NCBI RefSeq assembly: GCF_001746415.1
Contig: NZ_MEHJ01000001.1
Span: 2,171,001 to 2,235,000 of the forward strand
Source: Streptomyces agglomeratus
GTDB taxonomy: Bacteria > Actinomycetota > Actinomycetes > Streptomycetales > Streptomycetaceae
Reading direction: 5' to 3'
DNA: 64,000 nt
Part shown: positions 27,457 to 37,962 of the stretch, piece by piece
How the letters are laid out: each line of letters starts with the position of its first letter
Numbering within the stretch: the stretch's first letter is position 1
Made by a program: the position numbers and the translations under genes
The notes under the pieces: model-generated
Seen by the model: the letters and a program-made list of their open reading frames with translations, nothing else
Told to the model about the DNA's origin: nothing
The model's database searches: none

Positions 27457-28281
27457 TCAGACGTTCACGCCGTGCGCGCGCAGGTACGCGACCGGGTCCA
27501 TGTCGGAGCCGTACTCGGGGGACGTGCGGGCCTCGAAGTGCAGGTGCGGGCCGGTCGAGTTGCCGGTCGAGCCCGAGATGCCTATCTGCTGGCCGGGGGT
27601 GACGCTCTGGCCGACCGAGACGCCGAGGGACGACAGGTGGCCGTACTGCGTGTACGTGCCGCCGTTCATCCGGATGACGATGTTGTTGCCGTACGCCCCG
27701 CCCCAGCCGGCCTCGACGACGGTGCCGGCACCGACGGAGACGACGGAACTGCCGGACGCGGCACGGAAGTCGACACCGGAGTGGCTGCCGGAGGACCAGA
27801 GGTTGCCGCCGGTCTTGTAGCCGGTGGTCACGACGGAACCGGCGACCGGGAGGGTGTAGCTGCCCAGGCGCTTGCGCTCGGCCGCGCGGGCGGCGCGTTC
27901 CTCGGCCGCGCGCTCCTCGCGCTCCTTCTTGGCCCGTGCCTCGGCCTCGGCCTTGGCTCTCGCCTCCGCCTTGCGCTTGGCCTCGGCCTTGCGCTCGGCC
28001 TCCGCCTTGCGGGCCGCCTCCGCCTTGGCGGCGAGCTGCTTCTGCTGCTCGGCCTGGGCGGCGATCTGGTCGGCCAGGGAGTCGCCGATGACGATGGCCT
28101 GGGTCAGGCCGGTGTCCTGGACGGCGTCGGCGCTGATGCCGGTGTCTGCGGCGAGGGCTGGAGAGGTCAGACCTCCGATGACGCCGGTGGTCGCGAGGGC
28201 GGCGACGCCGGCCATGTTCGCGCCGGTGCGCGTCAGGCGGCTCGGACGACGGTGCTTCCCGGTGGCACGGGTGAACGCCAT
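27457..28281 (-). CDS. Secreted M23-family cell-wall endopeptidase with coiled-coil region
   Basis: 274 residues. A long Arg-rich n-region and hydrophobic core end with SPALAADTG, a signal peptidase I site around residue 45. Residues ~75-145 are a Lys/Ala/Glu coiled coil, and the C-terminal LytM domain has SHSGVDFRAASG and GPHLHFEA, supplying the zinc-binding His/Asp/His set; activity is likely. M23 enzymes cut peptidoglycan cross-links outside the membrane. A c-di-AMP riboswitch in the leader controls it, as for other streptomycete wall-remodelling enzymes. Start ATG at 28279-28281. Confidence 0.92.
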   Translation of the reverse strand: MAFTRATGKHRRPSRLTRTGANMAGVAALATTGVIGGLTSPALAADTGISADAVQDTGLTQAIVIGDSLADQIAAQAEQQKQLAAKAEAARKAEAERKAEAKRKAEARAKAEAEARAKKEREERAAEERAARAAERKRLGSYTLPVAGSVVTTGYKTGGNLWSSGSHSGVDFRAASGSSVVSVGAGTVVEAGWGGAYGNNIVIRMNGGTYTQYGHLSSLGVSVGQSVTPGQQIGISGSTGNSTGPHLHFEARTSPEYGSDMDPVAYLRAHGVNV

Positions 28282-28304
28282 GAAGTGGCTGGTCCTTTCC
28301 TTCC

Positions 28305-28505
28305 TTCTCGCCTACCGGGTTAGCTGACGGGTTCGGAGCAGGAAGGTCTCCTACGGACCCCTGCCGTACGGCAGGACATCCGATTCACCCCAGGGACTGA
28401 TTGGGTCCCCGGCTCCCCAGGCTCGCGCCTGACGGGGACTCGGCGATGGCTGCCCGGTGCCACGGATGCGGCTCACTGCTGACGGACAGCCGGACAGACG
28501 CTAAA
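28305..28505 (-). ncRNA. c-di-AMP riboswitch (ydaO/yuaA class) in the leader of the M23 gene
   Basis: On the minus strand the leader holds the class's conserved blocks: GGGTGAATCGG (28380-28390), the core AGCCGGGGACCCAATC nearby, and GAACCCGTCAGCTAACCC followed by GGTAGGCG at 28310-28336. These fit the ydaO motif, which in Streptomyces turns off resuscitation factors and wall hydrolases when c-di-AMP is high. The exact 5' limit is estimated; the 3' end is about 25 bases from the ATG. Confidence 0.85.
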
Positions 28506-28600
28506 CGGGACATCTTTTAATCACCAAACAGACACGGTGTTTTGTAACGCACCCCACAGGCCAGACAGGCAACCTCCGCAACAAAACGGACATACGAGAA

Positions 28601-28632
28601 GGACCCCGGCAGCCTTTCGGCTCCCGAGGTCC
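28601..28632 (-). terminator. Terminator after the M16 peptidase operon
   Basis: Interrupted stem GGACC-CCGG-AGCC with GGCT-CCG-GGTCC around a TTTC loop, about 50 bases after the last M16 stop. Confidence 0.65.
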
Positions 28633-28683
28633 CTCTATCTCCCGTTTTCGCGGGAATCGTGCGGTCGGTGCGGCGTCGACTCG

Positions 28684-30075
28684 TCAGCCGCTGACCACCG
28701 TCACGTCGCCGATGCCGAGCGCCCTGACGGGCTCCTCGATCCGCGAGGCGTCCCCTACGAGGACCGTGACCAAGTGGTCCTCGGGGAAGGCGCTGACGAC
28801 CGCCGCGGTGGCCTCCACGGTGCCCGTCTCGGCGAGCCGGGCGTACATCTGGGCCTGGAAGTCGTCCGGCAGGTGCTGCTCGACCTGGTCGGCGAGCGTG
28901 CCGGCGACGGCCGCGGCCGTCTCGTACTTGAGCGGCGCGACACCCACCAGGTTCTGTACGGCGACGTCCCGCTCGGCGTCGGTGAGGCCCTCGGCCGCGA
29001 GGGTGCGCAGCACCTTCCAGAGGTCTTCGAGCGCCGGGCCGGTGGACTCCGTGTCCACGGAGCCGCTGATGGCCAGCATCGAGGCGCCCGATCCGTCCGG
29101 AGCGGAGCGCAGCACCTGGCCGAAGGCGCGCACGCCGTACGTGTAGCCCTTCTCCTCGCGCAGGACGCGGTCCAGGCGGGAGGTGAGCGTGCCGCCCAGG
29201 CAGTACGTGCCGAGGACCTGGGCCGGCCAGACGCGGTCGTGCCGGTCCGGACCGATCCGGCCGATGAGCAGCTGCGTCTGGACCGCGCCCGGGCGGTCGA
29301 CGATGACCACACGGCCCGTGTCGTCGGCGGTCACCGGCGGTACGGGGCGCGGCTCGGCGCCGTCGCCCTTCCAGGCGCCGAGGGTGTCGGCCAGGATGGC
29401 GTCCAGGTCGGTGCCTTCGAGGTCGCCGACGATCACGGCGGTGGCGGTCGCGGGGCGTACATGCGCCACGTAGAAGGCCCGCACGGCGGCGGAGTCGATC
29501 TGCTGCACCGTCTCCTCGGTGCCCTGGCGCGGCCGCGACATACGGGAGGTCGCCGGGAAGAGCTCCTTGGAGAGCTGCTTGGCCGCGCGGCGGGACGGGT
29601 TGGCCGTCTCGTGCGGGATCTCGTCGAGCCGGTTGGCCACCAGCCGCTCGACCTCGCTGTCCGAGAACGCGGGGGCGCGCAGCGCGTCGGCGAGCAGGCC
29701 GAGTGCCTTGGGCAGCCGGGAGACGGGGACCTCCAGGGAGACCCGGACACCCGGATGATCGGCGTACGCGTCGAGCGTGGCACCGCAGCGCTCCAGCTCG
29801 GCCGCGAACTCCTCGGCGGAGTGCTTGTCGGTGCCCTCGGAGAAGGCGCGCGCCATGATCGTGGCGACGCCGTCGAGGCCCTCCGGCTCGGCCTCCAGGG
29901 GGGCGGCGAGGAAGACCTCGACGGCCACGACCTGCTGGCCGGGCCGGTGGCAGCGCAGCACGGTCAGACCGTTGGGCAGGGAGCCGCGCTCGGGGGCGGG
30001 GAAGGCCCACGGCGTGGGGGTGCCGGCCTGCGGCTGCGGGTGGAACTTCATGGTCACGGCTGCGGTGTCGGTCAC
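28684..30075 (-). CDS. M16-family (insulinase-like) protein, apparently non-catalytic partner
   Basis: 463 residues with the M16 fold: an N-terminal LPNGLTVLRCHRPGQQVVAVEVFL strand region, a second half with RVLREEKGYTYGVRAFG (the conserved R-x-Y of the C-terminal M16 domain). The zinc motif HxxEH is missing: the corresponding stretch is ATIMARAFSEGTDKHSAEEF. Such proteins pair with an active M16 subunit to close the chamber. ATG at 30073-30075 overlaps the upstream gene's stop by four bases. Cytosolic; no signal peptide. Confidence 0.88.
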   Translation of the reverse strand: MTDTAAVTMKFHPQPQAGTPTPWAFPAPERGSLPNGLTVLRCHRPGQQVVAVEVFLAAPLEAEPEGLDGVATIMARAFSEGTDKHSAEEFAAELERCGATLDAYADHPGVRVSLEVPVSRLPKALGLLADALRAPAFSDSEVERLVANRLDEIPHETANPSRRAAKQLSKELFPATSRMSRPRQGTEETVQQIDSAAVRAFYVAHVRPATATAVIVGDLEGTDLDAILADTLGAWKGDGAEPRPVPPVTADDTGRVVIVDRPGAVQTQLLIGRIGPDRHDRVWPAQVLGTYCLGGTLTSRLDRVLREEKGYTYGVRAFGQVLRSAPDGSGASMLAISGSVDTESTGPALEDLWKVLRTLAAEGLTDAERDVAVQNLVGVAPLKYETAAAVAGTLADQVEQHLPDDFQAQMYARLAETGTVEATAAVVSAFPEDHLVTVLVGDASRIEEPVRALGIGDVTVVSG

Positions 30076-31445
30076 TTGTCCGCTCCTTCCCGCGTCGCGG
30101 TCTCACCGGCGGCGGTGGTCGTGTCGTCGGCCGCGTCGGCGGCGTGTGTCGGCTCGTACACCAGGACCGCGCGGTTGTCCGGGCGCAGGCGGGCCTCGGC
30201 GGCGGCCTGGACCTCCTCGGCCGTGATGTCCAGGACGCGCTGCACGGCGGTCAGGGCGAGCTGCGGGTCGCCGAACAGGACGGCGTACCGGCACAGTTCG
30301 TCGGCGCGGCCCGCGACCGTACCCAGCCGGTCGAGCCACTCGCGCTCCAACTGGGCCTGCGCGCGCTCCATCTCCTCGGGCGTGGGGCCCTCGGCGGCGA
30401 AACGGGCCAGCTCCTCGTCGACGGCGCGCTCGATGTCGGGCACCTCGACCCCGGCCGACGTCTTCACGTCCAGCCAGCCGAGCGAGGGCGCGCCGGACAG
30501 GCGCAGCAGCCCGAAGCCGGCGGCGACGGCCGTGCGGTCGCGGCGGACCAGGCGGTTGTGCAGCCGGGAGGACTCGCCGCCGCCGAGGACGGTGAGCGCC
30601 AGGTCGGCGGCGTCGGCCTCGCGGGTGCCGTCGTGCGGCAGCCGGTAGGCGGCCATCAGCGCGCGGGCCGGGACCTCTTCGCGGATCTCCTCGCGCAGCT
30701 CCTCGCCGATGATGTCGGGCAGCGTGCCGTCGCGCGGCGGCTGCTTGCCGTCGTGGGACGGGATGGAGCCGAAGTACTTCTCGATCCAGGCGAGGGTCTG
30801 CTGGGGGTCGATGTCGCCGACGACCGAGATCACCGCGTTGTTGGGCGCGTAGTACGTACGGAAGAAGGCGCGCGCGTCTTCCAGGGTCGCCGCGTCCAGG
30901 TCGGCCATGGAGCCGATCGGCGTGTGGTGGTACGGGTGGCCCTCGGGGTAGGAGAGCGCGGTCAGCCGCTCGAAGGCGGTGCCGTACGGGACATTGTCGT
31001 ACCGCTGCCGGCGCTCGTTCTTGACGACGTCGCGCTGGTTCTCCATCGACTCCTCGTCGAGCGCGGAGAGCAGCGAGCCCATCCGGTCGGCCTCGAGCCA
31101 CAGAGCCAGCTCCAGCTGGTGGGCGGGCATCGTCTCGAAGTAGTTCGTGCGCTCGAAGCTGGTCGTGCCGTTGAGCGAACCGCCCGCACCCTGCACCAGC
31201 TCGAAGTGACCGTTGCCCTTGACCTGCGCCGAGCCCTGGAACATCAGGTGCTCGAAAAGGTGAGCAAGGCCCGTACGGCCCTTGACCTCGTGGCGCGAAC
31301 CTACGTCGTACCACAGGCAGACCGCGGCGACCGGGGTCAGGTGGTCCTCGGAGAGCACCACGCGCAGGCCGTTGGCCAGCCGGTGCTCAGTCGCTGTCAG
31401 GCCGCCGGAACCGGCCTGCGCTGTGGCCGTGTGACCCATGGGCAT
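30072..31445 (-). CDS. M16-family zinc metallopeptidase (processing-peptidase-like)
   Basis: 457 residues. The inverted zinc motif [11 protein letters not shown] (HxxEH) is intact, with a downstream Glu in [17 protein letters not shown]. Degrades or processes peptides; substrate unknown. The start chosen is ATG at 31443-31445 (MPMGHTATA), with AAGGGA six bases upstream; an in-frame earlier Met lacks a site. With the following inactive homologue it likely forms a heterodimer, as in bacterial and mitochondrial M16B pairs. Confidence 0.9.
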   Translation of the reverse strand: MPMGHTATAQAGSGGLTATEHRLANGLRVVLSEDHLTPVAAVCLWYDVGSRHEVKGRTGLAHLFEHLMFQGSAQVKGNGHFELVQGAGGSLNGTTSFERTNYFETMPAHQLELALWLEADRMGSLLSALDEESMENQRDVVKNERRQRYDNVPYGTAFERLTALSYPEGHPYHHTPIGSMADLDAATLEDARAFFRTYYAPNNAVISVVGDIDPQQTLAWIEKYFGSIPSHDGKQPPRDGTLPDIIGEELREEIREEVPARALMAAYRLPHDGTREADAADLALTVLGGGESSRLHNRLVRRDRTAVAAGFGLLRLSGAPSLGWLDVKTSAGVEVPDIERAVDEELARFAAEGPTPEEMERAQAQLEREWLDRLGTVAGRADELCRYAVLFGDPQLALTAVQRVLDITAEEVQAAAEARLRPDNRAVLVYEPTHAADAADDTTTAAGETATREGADK

Positions 31446-31659
31446 GTACGTCCCTTCGATCGCGATATGGAGAAGTCCTGCCACTGTATGCAAGCTCACG
31501 GACACCTGGCGAAGTTCCCGGCCGGTGTACGCCCTCAGGGAACGCCCGAGTAGGCGCTACGGACGGGTCGAGGTCGGCGTTGTCAGTGCGCAGGTCCACA
31601 ATGGTCGGCATCAGACCCAAGAACTCGCCCTACAGAACCGCGAAGGAGCCGCAGCCGCG

Positions 31660-34112
31660 ATGGCCCGCCGCAGCACGAAGACCCCGCCGCCGGACGATGC
31701 GTTCGAGGAGAAGATCCTCGATGTCGACGTCGTCGACGAAATGCAGGGCTCCTTCCTCGAGTACGCGTACTCGGTGATCTACTCGCGAGCGCTGCCCGAC
31801 GCCCGCGACGGCATGAAGCCGGTGCACCGACGCATCGTCTACCAGATGAACGAGATGGGGCTGCGTCCCGACCGCGGCTATGTGAAGTGCGCCCGCGTCG
31901 TCGGTGAGGTGATGGGCAAGCTGCACCCCACGGCGACGCGTCGATCTACGACGCGCTCGTGCGCATGGCGCAGCCCTTCTCGATGCGCCTGCCGCTCGTC
32001 GACGGACACGGCAACTTCGGCTCGCTGGGCAACGACGACCCGCCGGCCGCCATGCGGTACACGGAATGCCGGATGGCCGACGCCACGTCGTTGATGACGG
32101 AGTCGATCGACGAGGACACCGTCGACTTCAACCCGAACTACGACGGGCAGGAGCGCGAGCCCGTCGCGCTTCCGGCGGCGTACCCGAACCTGCTGGTCAA
32201 CGGCGCGTCCGGAATCGCCGTCGGCATGGCGACGAACATGCCGCCGCACAACCTGGGCGAGGTCGTCGCCGCCGCCCGGCACCTGATCAAGCACCCCGGC
32301 GCGGATCTAGAGACGCTGATGCGTTTCGTGCCCGGTCCCGACCTGCCGACCGGCGGCCGGATCGTCGGCCTCGGCGGGATCAAGGACGCGTACGAGAACG
32401 GCCGCGGCACCTTCAAGATCCGCTCGACGGCCACCGTGGAGAACGTGACGCCGCGCCGCAAGGGCCTCGTCGTCACCGAACTGCCCTTCACCGTCGGCCC
32501 GGAGAAGGTGATCGCGAAGATCAAGGACCTGGTCTCGTCGAAGAAGCTCCAGGGCATCGCGGACGTCAAGGACCTCACGGACCGCATGCACGGTCTGCGC
32601 CTGGTCATCGAGATCAAGAACGGCTTCGTCCCCGAGGCCGTCCTGGAGCAGCTCTACAAGCTGACGCCGATGGAGGAGACCTTCGGCATCAACAACGTGG
32701 CGCTGGTGGACGGCCAGCCGCTGACGCTGGGCCTCAAGGAGCTGCTGGAGGTCTACCTCGATCACCGATTCGAGGTCGTACGCCGCCGCAGCGAGTTCCG
32801 CCGCACCAAGCGCCGCGACCGGCTGCACCTGGTCCTCGGCCTGCTCGTGGCACTGCTCGACATCGACGAGGTCATCCGCCTCATCCGCTCCAGCGACAAC
32901 TCGGCGCAGGCCAAGGAGCGGCTCATCGAGCACTTCTCGCTGAGCGAGATCCAGACGCAGTACATCCTGGACACGCCGCTGCGCCGGCTCACCAGGTTCG
33001 ACAAGATCGAGCTGGAGGCCGAGCGCGACCGGCTCACCGGCGAGATCGACGAGCTGACCGGGATCCTGGAGTCGGACGCCGAGCTGCGCAAGCTGGTCTC
33101 GGCAGAACTGGCCGCGGTCGCGAAGAAGTTCGGCACCGACCGGCGCACGGTGCTGCTGGAGTCGGGCAGTTCGCCGGTCGCCGCGGTGCCGCTGGAAGTG
33201 GCGGACGACCCGTGCCGGGTGCTGCTGTCGTCGACCGGCCTGCTGGCCCGTACGGCGAACGGCGAGCCCCTCGCCATGGACGACGCCCGGCGCGCCAAGC
33301 ACGACGTGATCGTCTCGGCCGTGCCCGCCACGGCGCGCGGCGACGTGGGCGCCGTGACGTCGTCCGGCCGCCTGCTGCGACTGGCGGTGATCGACCTGCC
33401 CCAGCTTCCCGGCACGGCCTCCGCGCCCAACCTCTCGGGCGGGGCGCCGGTCACGGAGTTCCTGTCGCTGGAGCCGGACGAGACGCTGATCTGCCTCACC
33501 ACGCTCGACGAGTCCTCACCGGGGCTCGCGCTCGGCACCGAGCAGGGCGTGGTCAAGCGGGTGGTGCCCGACTACCCCGCCAACAAGGACGAGCTGGAGG
33601 TCATCACCCTCAAGGACGGTGACCGGATCGTCGGCGGGGCCGAGCTGCGCACCGGCGAGGAGGACCTCGTCTTCATCACGGACGACGCCCAGCTCCTGCG
33701 CTACCCGGCCGGGCAGGTCAGGCCGCAGGGCCGGGCCGCGGGCGGCATGGCGGGCATCAAGCTGGCCGCGGGCGCCAAGGTGATCTCCTTCACCGCGGTC
33801 GACCCGGCGGCGGACGCCGTGGTCTTCACGGTGGCCGGGACGGCCGGCACCCTGCTCGGCGACACGGAGACGTCGGCGAAGCTGACACCGTTCGACCAGT
33901 ACCCGCGCAAGGGCCGGGCCACCGGCGGCGTGCGGTGCCAGCGGTTCCTCAAGGGCGAGGACATCCTCCTGCTGGCCTGGGCCGGAGCCGCTCCGGCGCG
34001 TGCCGCAGCGAAGAACGGCGCACCGGTGGAGCTGCCGGAGCAGGACCCGCGCCGCGACGGCTCGGGCACCCCGCTGCCCTCGCCGGTGGCGGCGCTGGCG
34101 GGCCCGGTCTAG
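31660..34112 (+). CDS. parC: ParC, DNA topoisomerase IV subunit A (single-base frameshift near 31929)
   Basis: About 817 residues when repaired. The N-terminal breakage-reunion domain has [19 protein letters not shown]; after the break come [29 protein letters not shown] with the catalytic Tyr, [13 protein letters not shown], and the C-terminal beta-pinwheel. The frame breaks at VMGKLHP: four C's stand where CACCCCCACGG is expected, so adding one C at 31926-31929 restores [14 protein letters not shown]. ParC is essential for chromosome decatenation, so an assembly error is far more likely than a mutation. ATG at 31660. parE lies at 40.4-42.5 kb. Confidence 0.92.
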
Positions 34113-34121
34113 CCGCGGGCA

Positions 34122-34156
34122 CCGCCGGGGCATCCCTTCCCGGACGCCCCGGCGGT
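34122..34156. terminator. Bidirectional terminator between parC and the CobW-type gene
   Basis: 11-bp perfect arms ACCGCCGGGGC / GCCCCGGCGGT (34122-34132, 34146-34156), between convergent genes; the last bases touch the stop of the next gene. Confidence 0.8.
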
Positions 34157-35238
34157 CAGCCCTCGCCCTGTACGTACCGCAGGACGCCCCACATGCTGTG
34201 CTCGTCGGCAGCGGCGGGGGCGTCCTGCGGGCCGTTGGGCGGGCCGCTCGTGCGGCACGCCTCCAGCTCCTTGGCGAGGGCGCCCGCGTCCGTCCCGGAG
34301 CCGATGAGTACGAGCTGGGTGGTCCTCGGCTCGTCGCGCCCCCACGGCTCCGGGTAGAAGCGCAGGAACCGGCCCACGGCGTGCACCCCGTACCGGTTGC
34401 GCGGATCGGCCGGGCCGAAGTCGACGTACCCCTTGATCCGGTAGAGCCCCTCCGGCCTGGCGTCCAGGAATTCCATGAGCCGGCGCGGGTCCATGGGCCT
34501 GTCGGAGCTGAAGGAGACGCTCTCGTACGCCGCGTGCGGGTGCTCGTCGCCGCAGGCGTGCGCGTCGGTGTCGTCCTCGCCGCGCAGGTCGTCGAAGGAC
34601 AGCTGGCGGACCTTCTCCTCGGCGTCCGGCCGCTGCGCCGGATCGAAGAGCAGCTGCGGATCGATCCGCCCGTACGCCGCGCGGACGACGGCCGCGGAGC
34701 CGCTCAGACCCCGGACGGTGTCCAGGACGCGCCCCAGCCGCTCCTCCCCCACCCGGTCCGTCTTGTTCAGTACGACCAGGTCGGCGACGGCGAGATGCCG
34801 GTCGATCTCGGGGTGACGCTCCCGCGTCGCGTCGAACTCGACTGCGTCGACGACCTCGGCCAGCCCGCCGTACACGATCCGCTCGTTCTCGCTCGCAAGG
34901 ATCATGCGGACGAGTTCCTGCGGTTCCGCGAGACCGCTCGCCTCGATGACGATCACGTCGAGACGGGCGGCGGGGCGGGTCAGTTTCTCCAGGTACTCGT
35001 CGAGCTGACTCGCGTCGACGGCGCAGCACAGGCACCCGTTGCCGAGTGAGACGGTGGAGTCCCCGAGCTGCCCGGCGACCGCCATGGCGTCGATCTCGAT
35101 GGCGCCGAAGTCATTGACGATCGCACCGATCCGGGTGCCCCGGCTGCGGGCGAGCAGGTGGTTGAGCAAGGTGGTCTTGCCGGAACCCAGGAATCCCGCG
35201 AGGACGATGACCGGGATCTGCTTCCTGTCCACGCTCAC
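34156..35238 (-). CDS. CobW/G3E-family GTP-binding metallochaperone
   Basis: 360 residues. Walker A GFLGSGKTTLLNHLL, the metal-binding CxCC motif (GNGCLCCAV), DVIVIEASGLAEPQE and NKTD for guanine specificity; a His/Cys/Asp-rich stretch (DAHACGDEHPHA) at ~240 probably binds metal; the C-terminal CobW domain has YRIKGYVDFGP. These proteins deliver zinc or cobalt, often in zinc starvation. No zinc-regulator box was obvious in the short upstream region. GTG at 35236-35238; 139 bp from the divergent kinase gene. Confidence 0.9.
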   Translation of the reverse strand: MSVDRKQIPVIVLAGFLGSGKTTLLNHLLARSRGTRIGAIVNDFGAIEIDAMAVAGQLGDSTVSLGNGCLCCAVDASQLDEYLEKLTRPAARLDVIVIEASGLAEPQELVRMILASENERIVYGGLAEVVDAVEFDATRERHPEIDRHLAVADLVVLNKTDRVGEERLGRVLDTVRGLSGSAAVVRAAYGRIDPQLLFDPAQRPDAEEKVRQLSFDDLRGEDDTDAHACGDEHPHAAYESVSFSSDRPMDPRRLMEFLDARPEGLYRIKGYVDFGPADPRNRYGVHAVGRFLRFYPEPWGRDEPRTTQLVLIGSGTDAGALAKELEACRTSGPPNGPQDAPAAADEHSMWGVLRYVQGEG

Positions 35239-35377
35239 CAGGGGCCTTTCTCTTGGTCCGGGAAGGGGCCGCCCCAGGATATTCGGCACCGCCGGCGCTC
35301 CGACGGCCACGGAAGCCGCACGGAGGCGGAGGGCGGGATTTCGGAAAGGTGTGCCGGGCGCTCTACCGTTCACAGAC

Positions 35378-37153
35378 ATGAGCGCCGCATCCACCACCTC
35401 CGGCAGACGACTGCGTCTGGGCTGGCCCCAGCGCGTCTTCTCGCAGGTGCTCCTGATGCAGCTGGCCATCGCCACCGGCGTCACCGTGCTCGTCACCGGC
35501 CTCTTCCTCGCCCCGCTGAGCGCTCAGCTCGACCAGGAGGCGATGCGCCGGGCGCTCTCCATCGCGCAGACGACCGCGGCCCAGCCGCGGCTCGCGGACG
35601 CGGTGGCCAGGTCGCGGCCGGCCGTCGACGGACCCGTGCAGGCGGAGGCGGAGCGCATCAGGCGCTCCACCGGCGCCGAGTACGTCGTGATCATGGACGA
35701 GCGCGGTGTCCGCTGGTCCCACACCGACCCGCGCCAGATCGGCGGGGTCGTCTCCACCGACCCCAGCCAGGCCCTGGCGGGCCGCGAGGTCATGGAGATC
35801 GACGAGGGTACGCTCGGCCGCTCCGCCCGCGGCAAGGTCCCGCTGCGCGACACCGGCGGCGGGATCGTCGGCGCGGTGTCGGTCGGCATCGAGTACGACA
35901 GCGTCCGCGCCCGGCTGCTCGCGGCCATCCCCGGGCTGCTGGCGTACGCGGGCGGGGCGCTCGCGGTCGGAGCGGTCGCGGCGTACCTCATCTCCCGGAG
36001 ACTTCAGCGGCAGACCCACGACCTGGCCTTCTCCGACATCTCGGCGCTGCTGGCCGAACGCGAGGCGATGCTGCACGGCATCCGCGAAGGCGTCGTCGCC
36101 CTGGACGCCGGGGGCAGGATCCGGCTGATGAACGACGAGGCGCAGCGGCTGCTCGGTCTCGGCGCCGAGGCCACCGGACGCCCGCTCGACGAGGTGCTCG
36201 GCAAGGGGCGTACGGCGGACGTACTGGCGGGGCGGGTGACCGGTGACGACCTGCTGACCGTGCGAGGGCACCGGGTCCTGGTCACCAACCGGATGCCGAC
36301 CGACGACGGCGGCGCGGTGGCGACCCTGCGTGACCGTACCGAGCTGGAACGGCTGGGGCGCGAGCTGGACTCTACGCGCGGTCTGATCGACGCCCTGCGT
36401 GCGCAGGACCACGAGCACGCCAACCGGATGCATACGCTGCTGGGGCTGCTGGAGCTGGGCATGCACGAGGAGGCGGTGGAGTTCGTGACGGAGGCCGCCG
36501 AGGTGCACCGCGCCACCGCCGAGCAGATCACCGAGAAGATTCACGACCCGATGCTCGCGGCGCTGCTGGTCGGGAAGGCCACCGTCGCGGCCGAGCGCGG
36601 GGTCGCGCTGCGGCTCTCCGGCGCGACGCTGTTGCCGGACCGGCTGGTGGACCCGCGCGGCCTGGTCACCGTGGTCGGCAACCTGGTGGACAACGCGCTG
36701 GACGCGTCGGCCGGGTCCCCGGACGCCGTGATCGAGGTCGAGCTGCGGGCGCGGGAGCGGGCGGCCGTGCTGCGGGTGACCGACAGCGGGCCCGGCGTTC
36801 CGGCGGAGCAGCGGGAGCTGATCTTCACCGAGGGGTGGTCGACCAAGGAGCTGCCCGCCCACGGCAAGCGCGGCCTCGGCCTCGCCATGGTGCGCAGGCT
36901 CGCGGAACGCCAGGGCGGCAGCGCCCGGGTCGGCGAGGGGGCCGGGGGCGGCGCGGAGTTCACCGTCGTACTGCCGGAGGCGCTGGCCCCCGCCACGCTG
37001 AGCGAGGCGGGGGCGGTCATCGGGTACGGGGCGGCCGGAGCCAGCGCGGGAGGCCCAGGGACGGCCGAAGCCGGCGCAGCGGACCCGAGGACGGCCGGAG
37101 CGGACGCGGGAGCGGACGCAGCGGAGCTGGACACGGCGGGAGAGACGCAGTGA
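35378..37153 (+). CDS. Sensor histidine kinase, CitA/DcuS type
   Basis: 591 residues. TM1 (~25-45, LLMQLAIATGVTVLVTGLFL); an extracytoplasmic PAS/Cache sensor to ~185; TM2 (LLAYAGGALAVGAVAAYLIS); a cytosolic PAS domain (ILLAER...GVVALDAGGRIRLMNDEAQRLLG); a SpoOB-type DHp helix with the phospho-His in AQDHEHANRMHTLLGLL; and an HATPase domain (NLVDNALDASAG, GKRGLGLAMVRRLAERQGG). The C-terminal ~60 residues are Ala/Gly-rich. It senses a carboxylate in relatives. Overlaps the next gene by four bases. Confidence 0.88.
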   Translation: MSAASTTSGRRLRLGWPQRVFSQVLLMQLAIATGVTVLVTGLFLAPLSAQLDQEAMRRALSIAQTTAAQPRLADAVARSRPAVDGPVQAEAERIRRSTGAEYVVIMDERGVRWSHTDPRQIGGVVSTDPSQALAGREVMEIDEGTLGRSARGKVPLRDTGGGIVGAVSVGIEYDSVRARLLAAIPGLLAYAGGALAVGAVAAYLISRRLQRQTHDLAFSDISALLAEREAMLHGIREGVVALDAGGRIRLMNDEAQRLLGLGAEATGRPLDEVLGKGRTADVLAGRVTGDDLLTVRGHRVLVTNRMPTDDGGAVATLRDRTELERLGRELDSTRGLIDALRAQDHEHANRMHTLLGLLELGMHEEAVEFVTEAAEVHRATAEQITEKIHDPMLAALLVGKATVAAERGVALRLSGATLLPDRLVDPRGLVTVVGNLVDNALDASAGSPDAVIEVELRARERAAVLRVTDSGPGVPAEQRELIFTEGWSTKELPAHGKRGLGLAMVRRLAERQGGSARVGEGAGGGAEFTVVLPEALAPATLSEAGAVIGYGAAGASAGGPGTAEAGAADPRTAGADAGADAAELDTAGETQ

Positions 37154-37833
37154 TCGACGTACTCGTGGTGGACGACGATGTACGCGTCGCGGAGATCAAC
37201 GCCGCGTACGTGGCCAAGGTCGCGGGCTTCCATGTCGTCGGCCGGGCGCACTCGGCCGCGGACGCGCTGGCTCACCTGCGCACCCACCACGTCGACCTGG
37301 TGCTCCTGGACCACTACCTGCCGGACGGGAACGGACTCGCGCTCGTCCGGGAGCTGCGCGGGCTCGGCCTCCAGACAGACGTGATCATGGTGACGGCCGC
37401 GCGCGACATCGGCACCGTGCAGGCGGCGATGCGCCAGGGCGCCCTCCAGTACCTGGTGAAGCCCTTCAACTTCGCCGGGCTGCGCACCAAGCTGGAGGCG
37501 TACGCGGCGCTGCGGCGCACCCTCGACGGGGGTGGCGAGGCGGAACAGGCCGAGGTGGACCGCATCTTCGGCGCCCTCTCGGTGCCCGGCTCCCCGGACC
37601 TCCCGAAGGGGCACTCGCCGACCACGGCGGAACTGGTCCGGCAGGTGCTGCTGACGGCCGACGGGCCGCTGTCCGCGCAGGAGATCGCGGAACGGGCGGG
37701 CATGAGCCGGCAGACCGCACAGCGCTACCTGAAGCTGCTGGAGCGGTCGGGACGTGTACGGCTCAGCCTCAAGTACGGCGAGACCGGCCGCCCGGAGCAC
37801 CGGTACGCGTGGACGGCGAGCAGCAGCGGCTGA
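37150..37833 (+). CDS. Response regulator, CitB/DcuR type
   Basis: 227 residues. Receiver with VVDDDV, phospho-Asp ~54 (LVLLDHYLPDGNG) and Lys in QYLVKPF; C-terminal helix-turn-helix (DGPLSAQEIAERAGMSRQTAQRYLKLLERSGRV). GTG start inside the kinase stop (GTGA). It faces the ActP/DUF485 operon tail to tail; such kinases commonly control carboxylate transporters, so that operon is a candidate target (inference). Confidence 0.88.
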   Translation: MIDVLVVDDDVRVAEINAAYVAKVAGFHVVGRAHSAADALAHLRTHHVDLVLLDHYLPDGNGLALVRELRGLGLQTDVIMVTAARDIGTVQAAMRQGALQYLVKPFNFAGLRTKLEAYAALRRTLDGGGEAEQAEVDRIFGALSVPGSPDLPKGHSPTTAELVRQVLLTADGPLSAQEIAERAGMSRQTAQRYLKLLERSGRVRLSLKYGETGRPEHRYAWTASSSG

Positions 37834-37876
37834 GCGCGGGGCGCGCCCGCGGCAGTCCGGGCCCGGTCGAGCCCTG

Positions 37877-37920
37877 ACCCGTACCCGTATCCGTACGCGT
37901 ACCCGTACCCGTACGTACGG
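37877..37920. repeat. Degenerate CCCGTA hexamer tandem repeat
   Basis: About seven copies of (A/G)CCCGTA-like units just past the response-regulator stop. Looks like a slippage-prone microsatellite in non-coding DNA. Confidence 0.7.
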
Positions 37921-37962
37921 CACGTCGGTCAGGCTTCGGTCGGTCCCCGGCGGCCTACGGCC

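Noticed and set aside
28537..30648. A 703-codon open frame on the plus strand
   Set aside because: Antisense to the two M16 peptidase genes, with no recognisable motifs.
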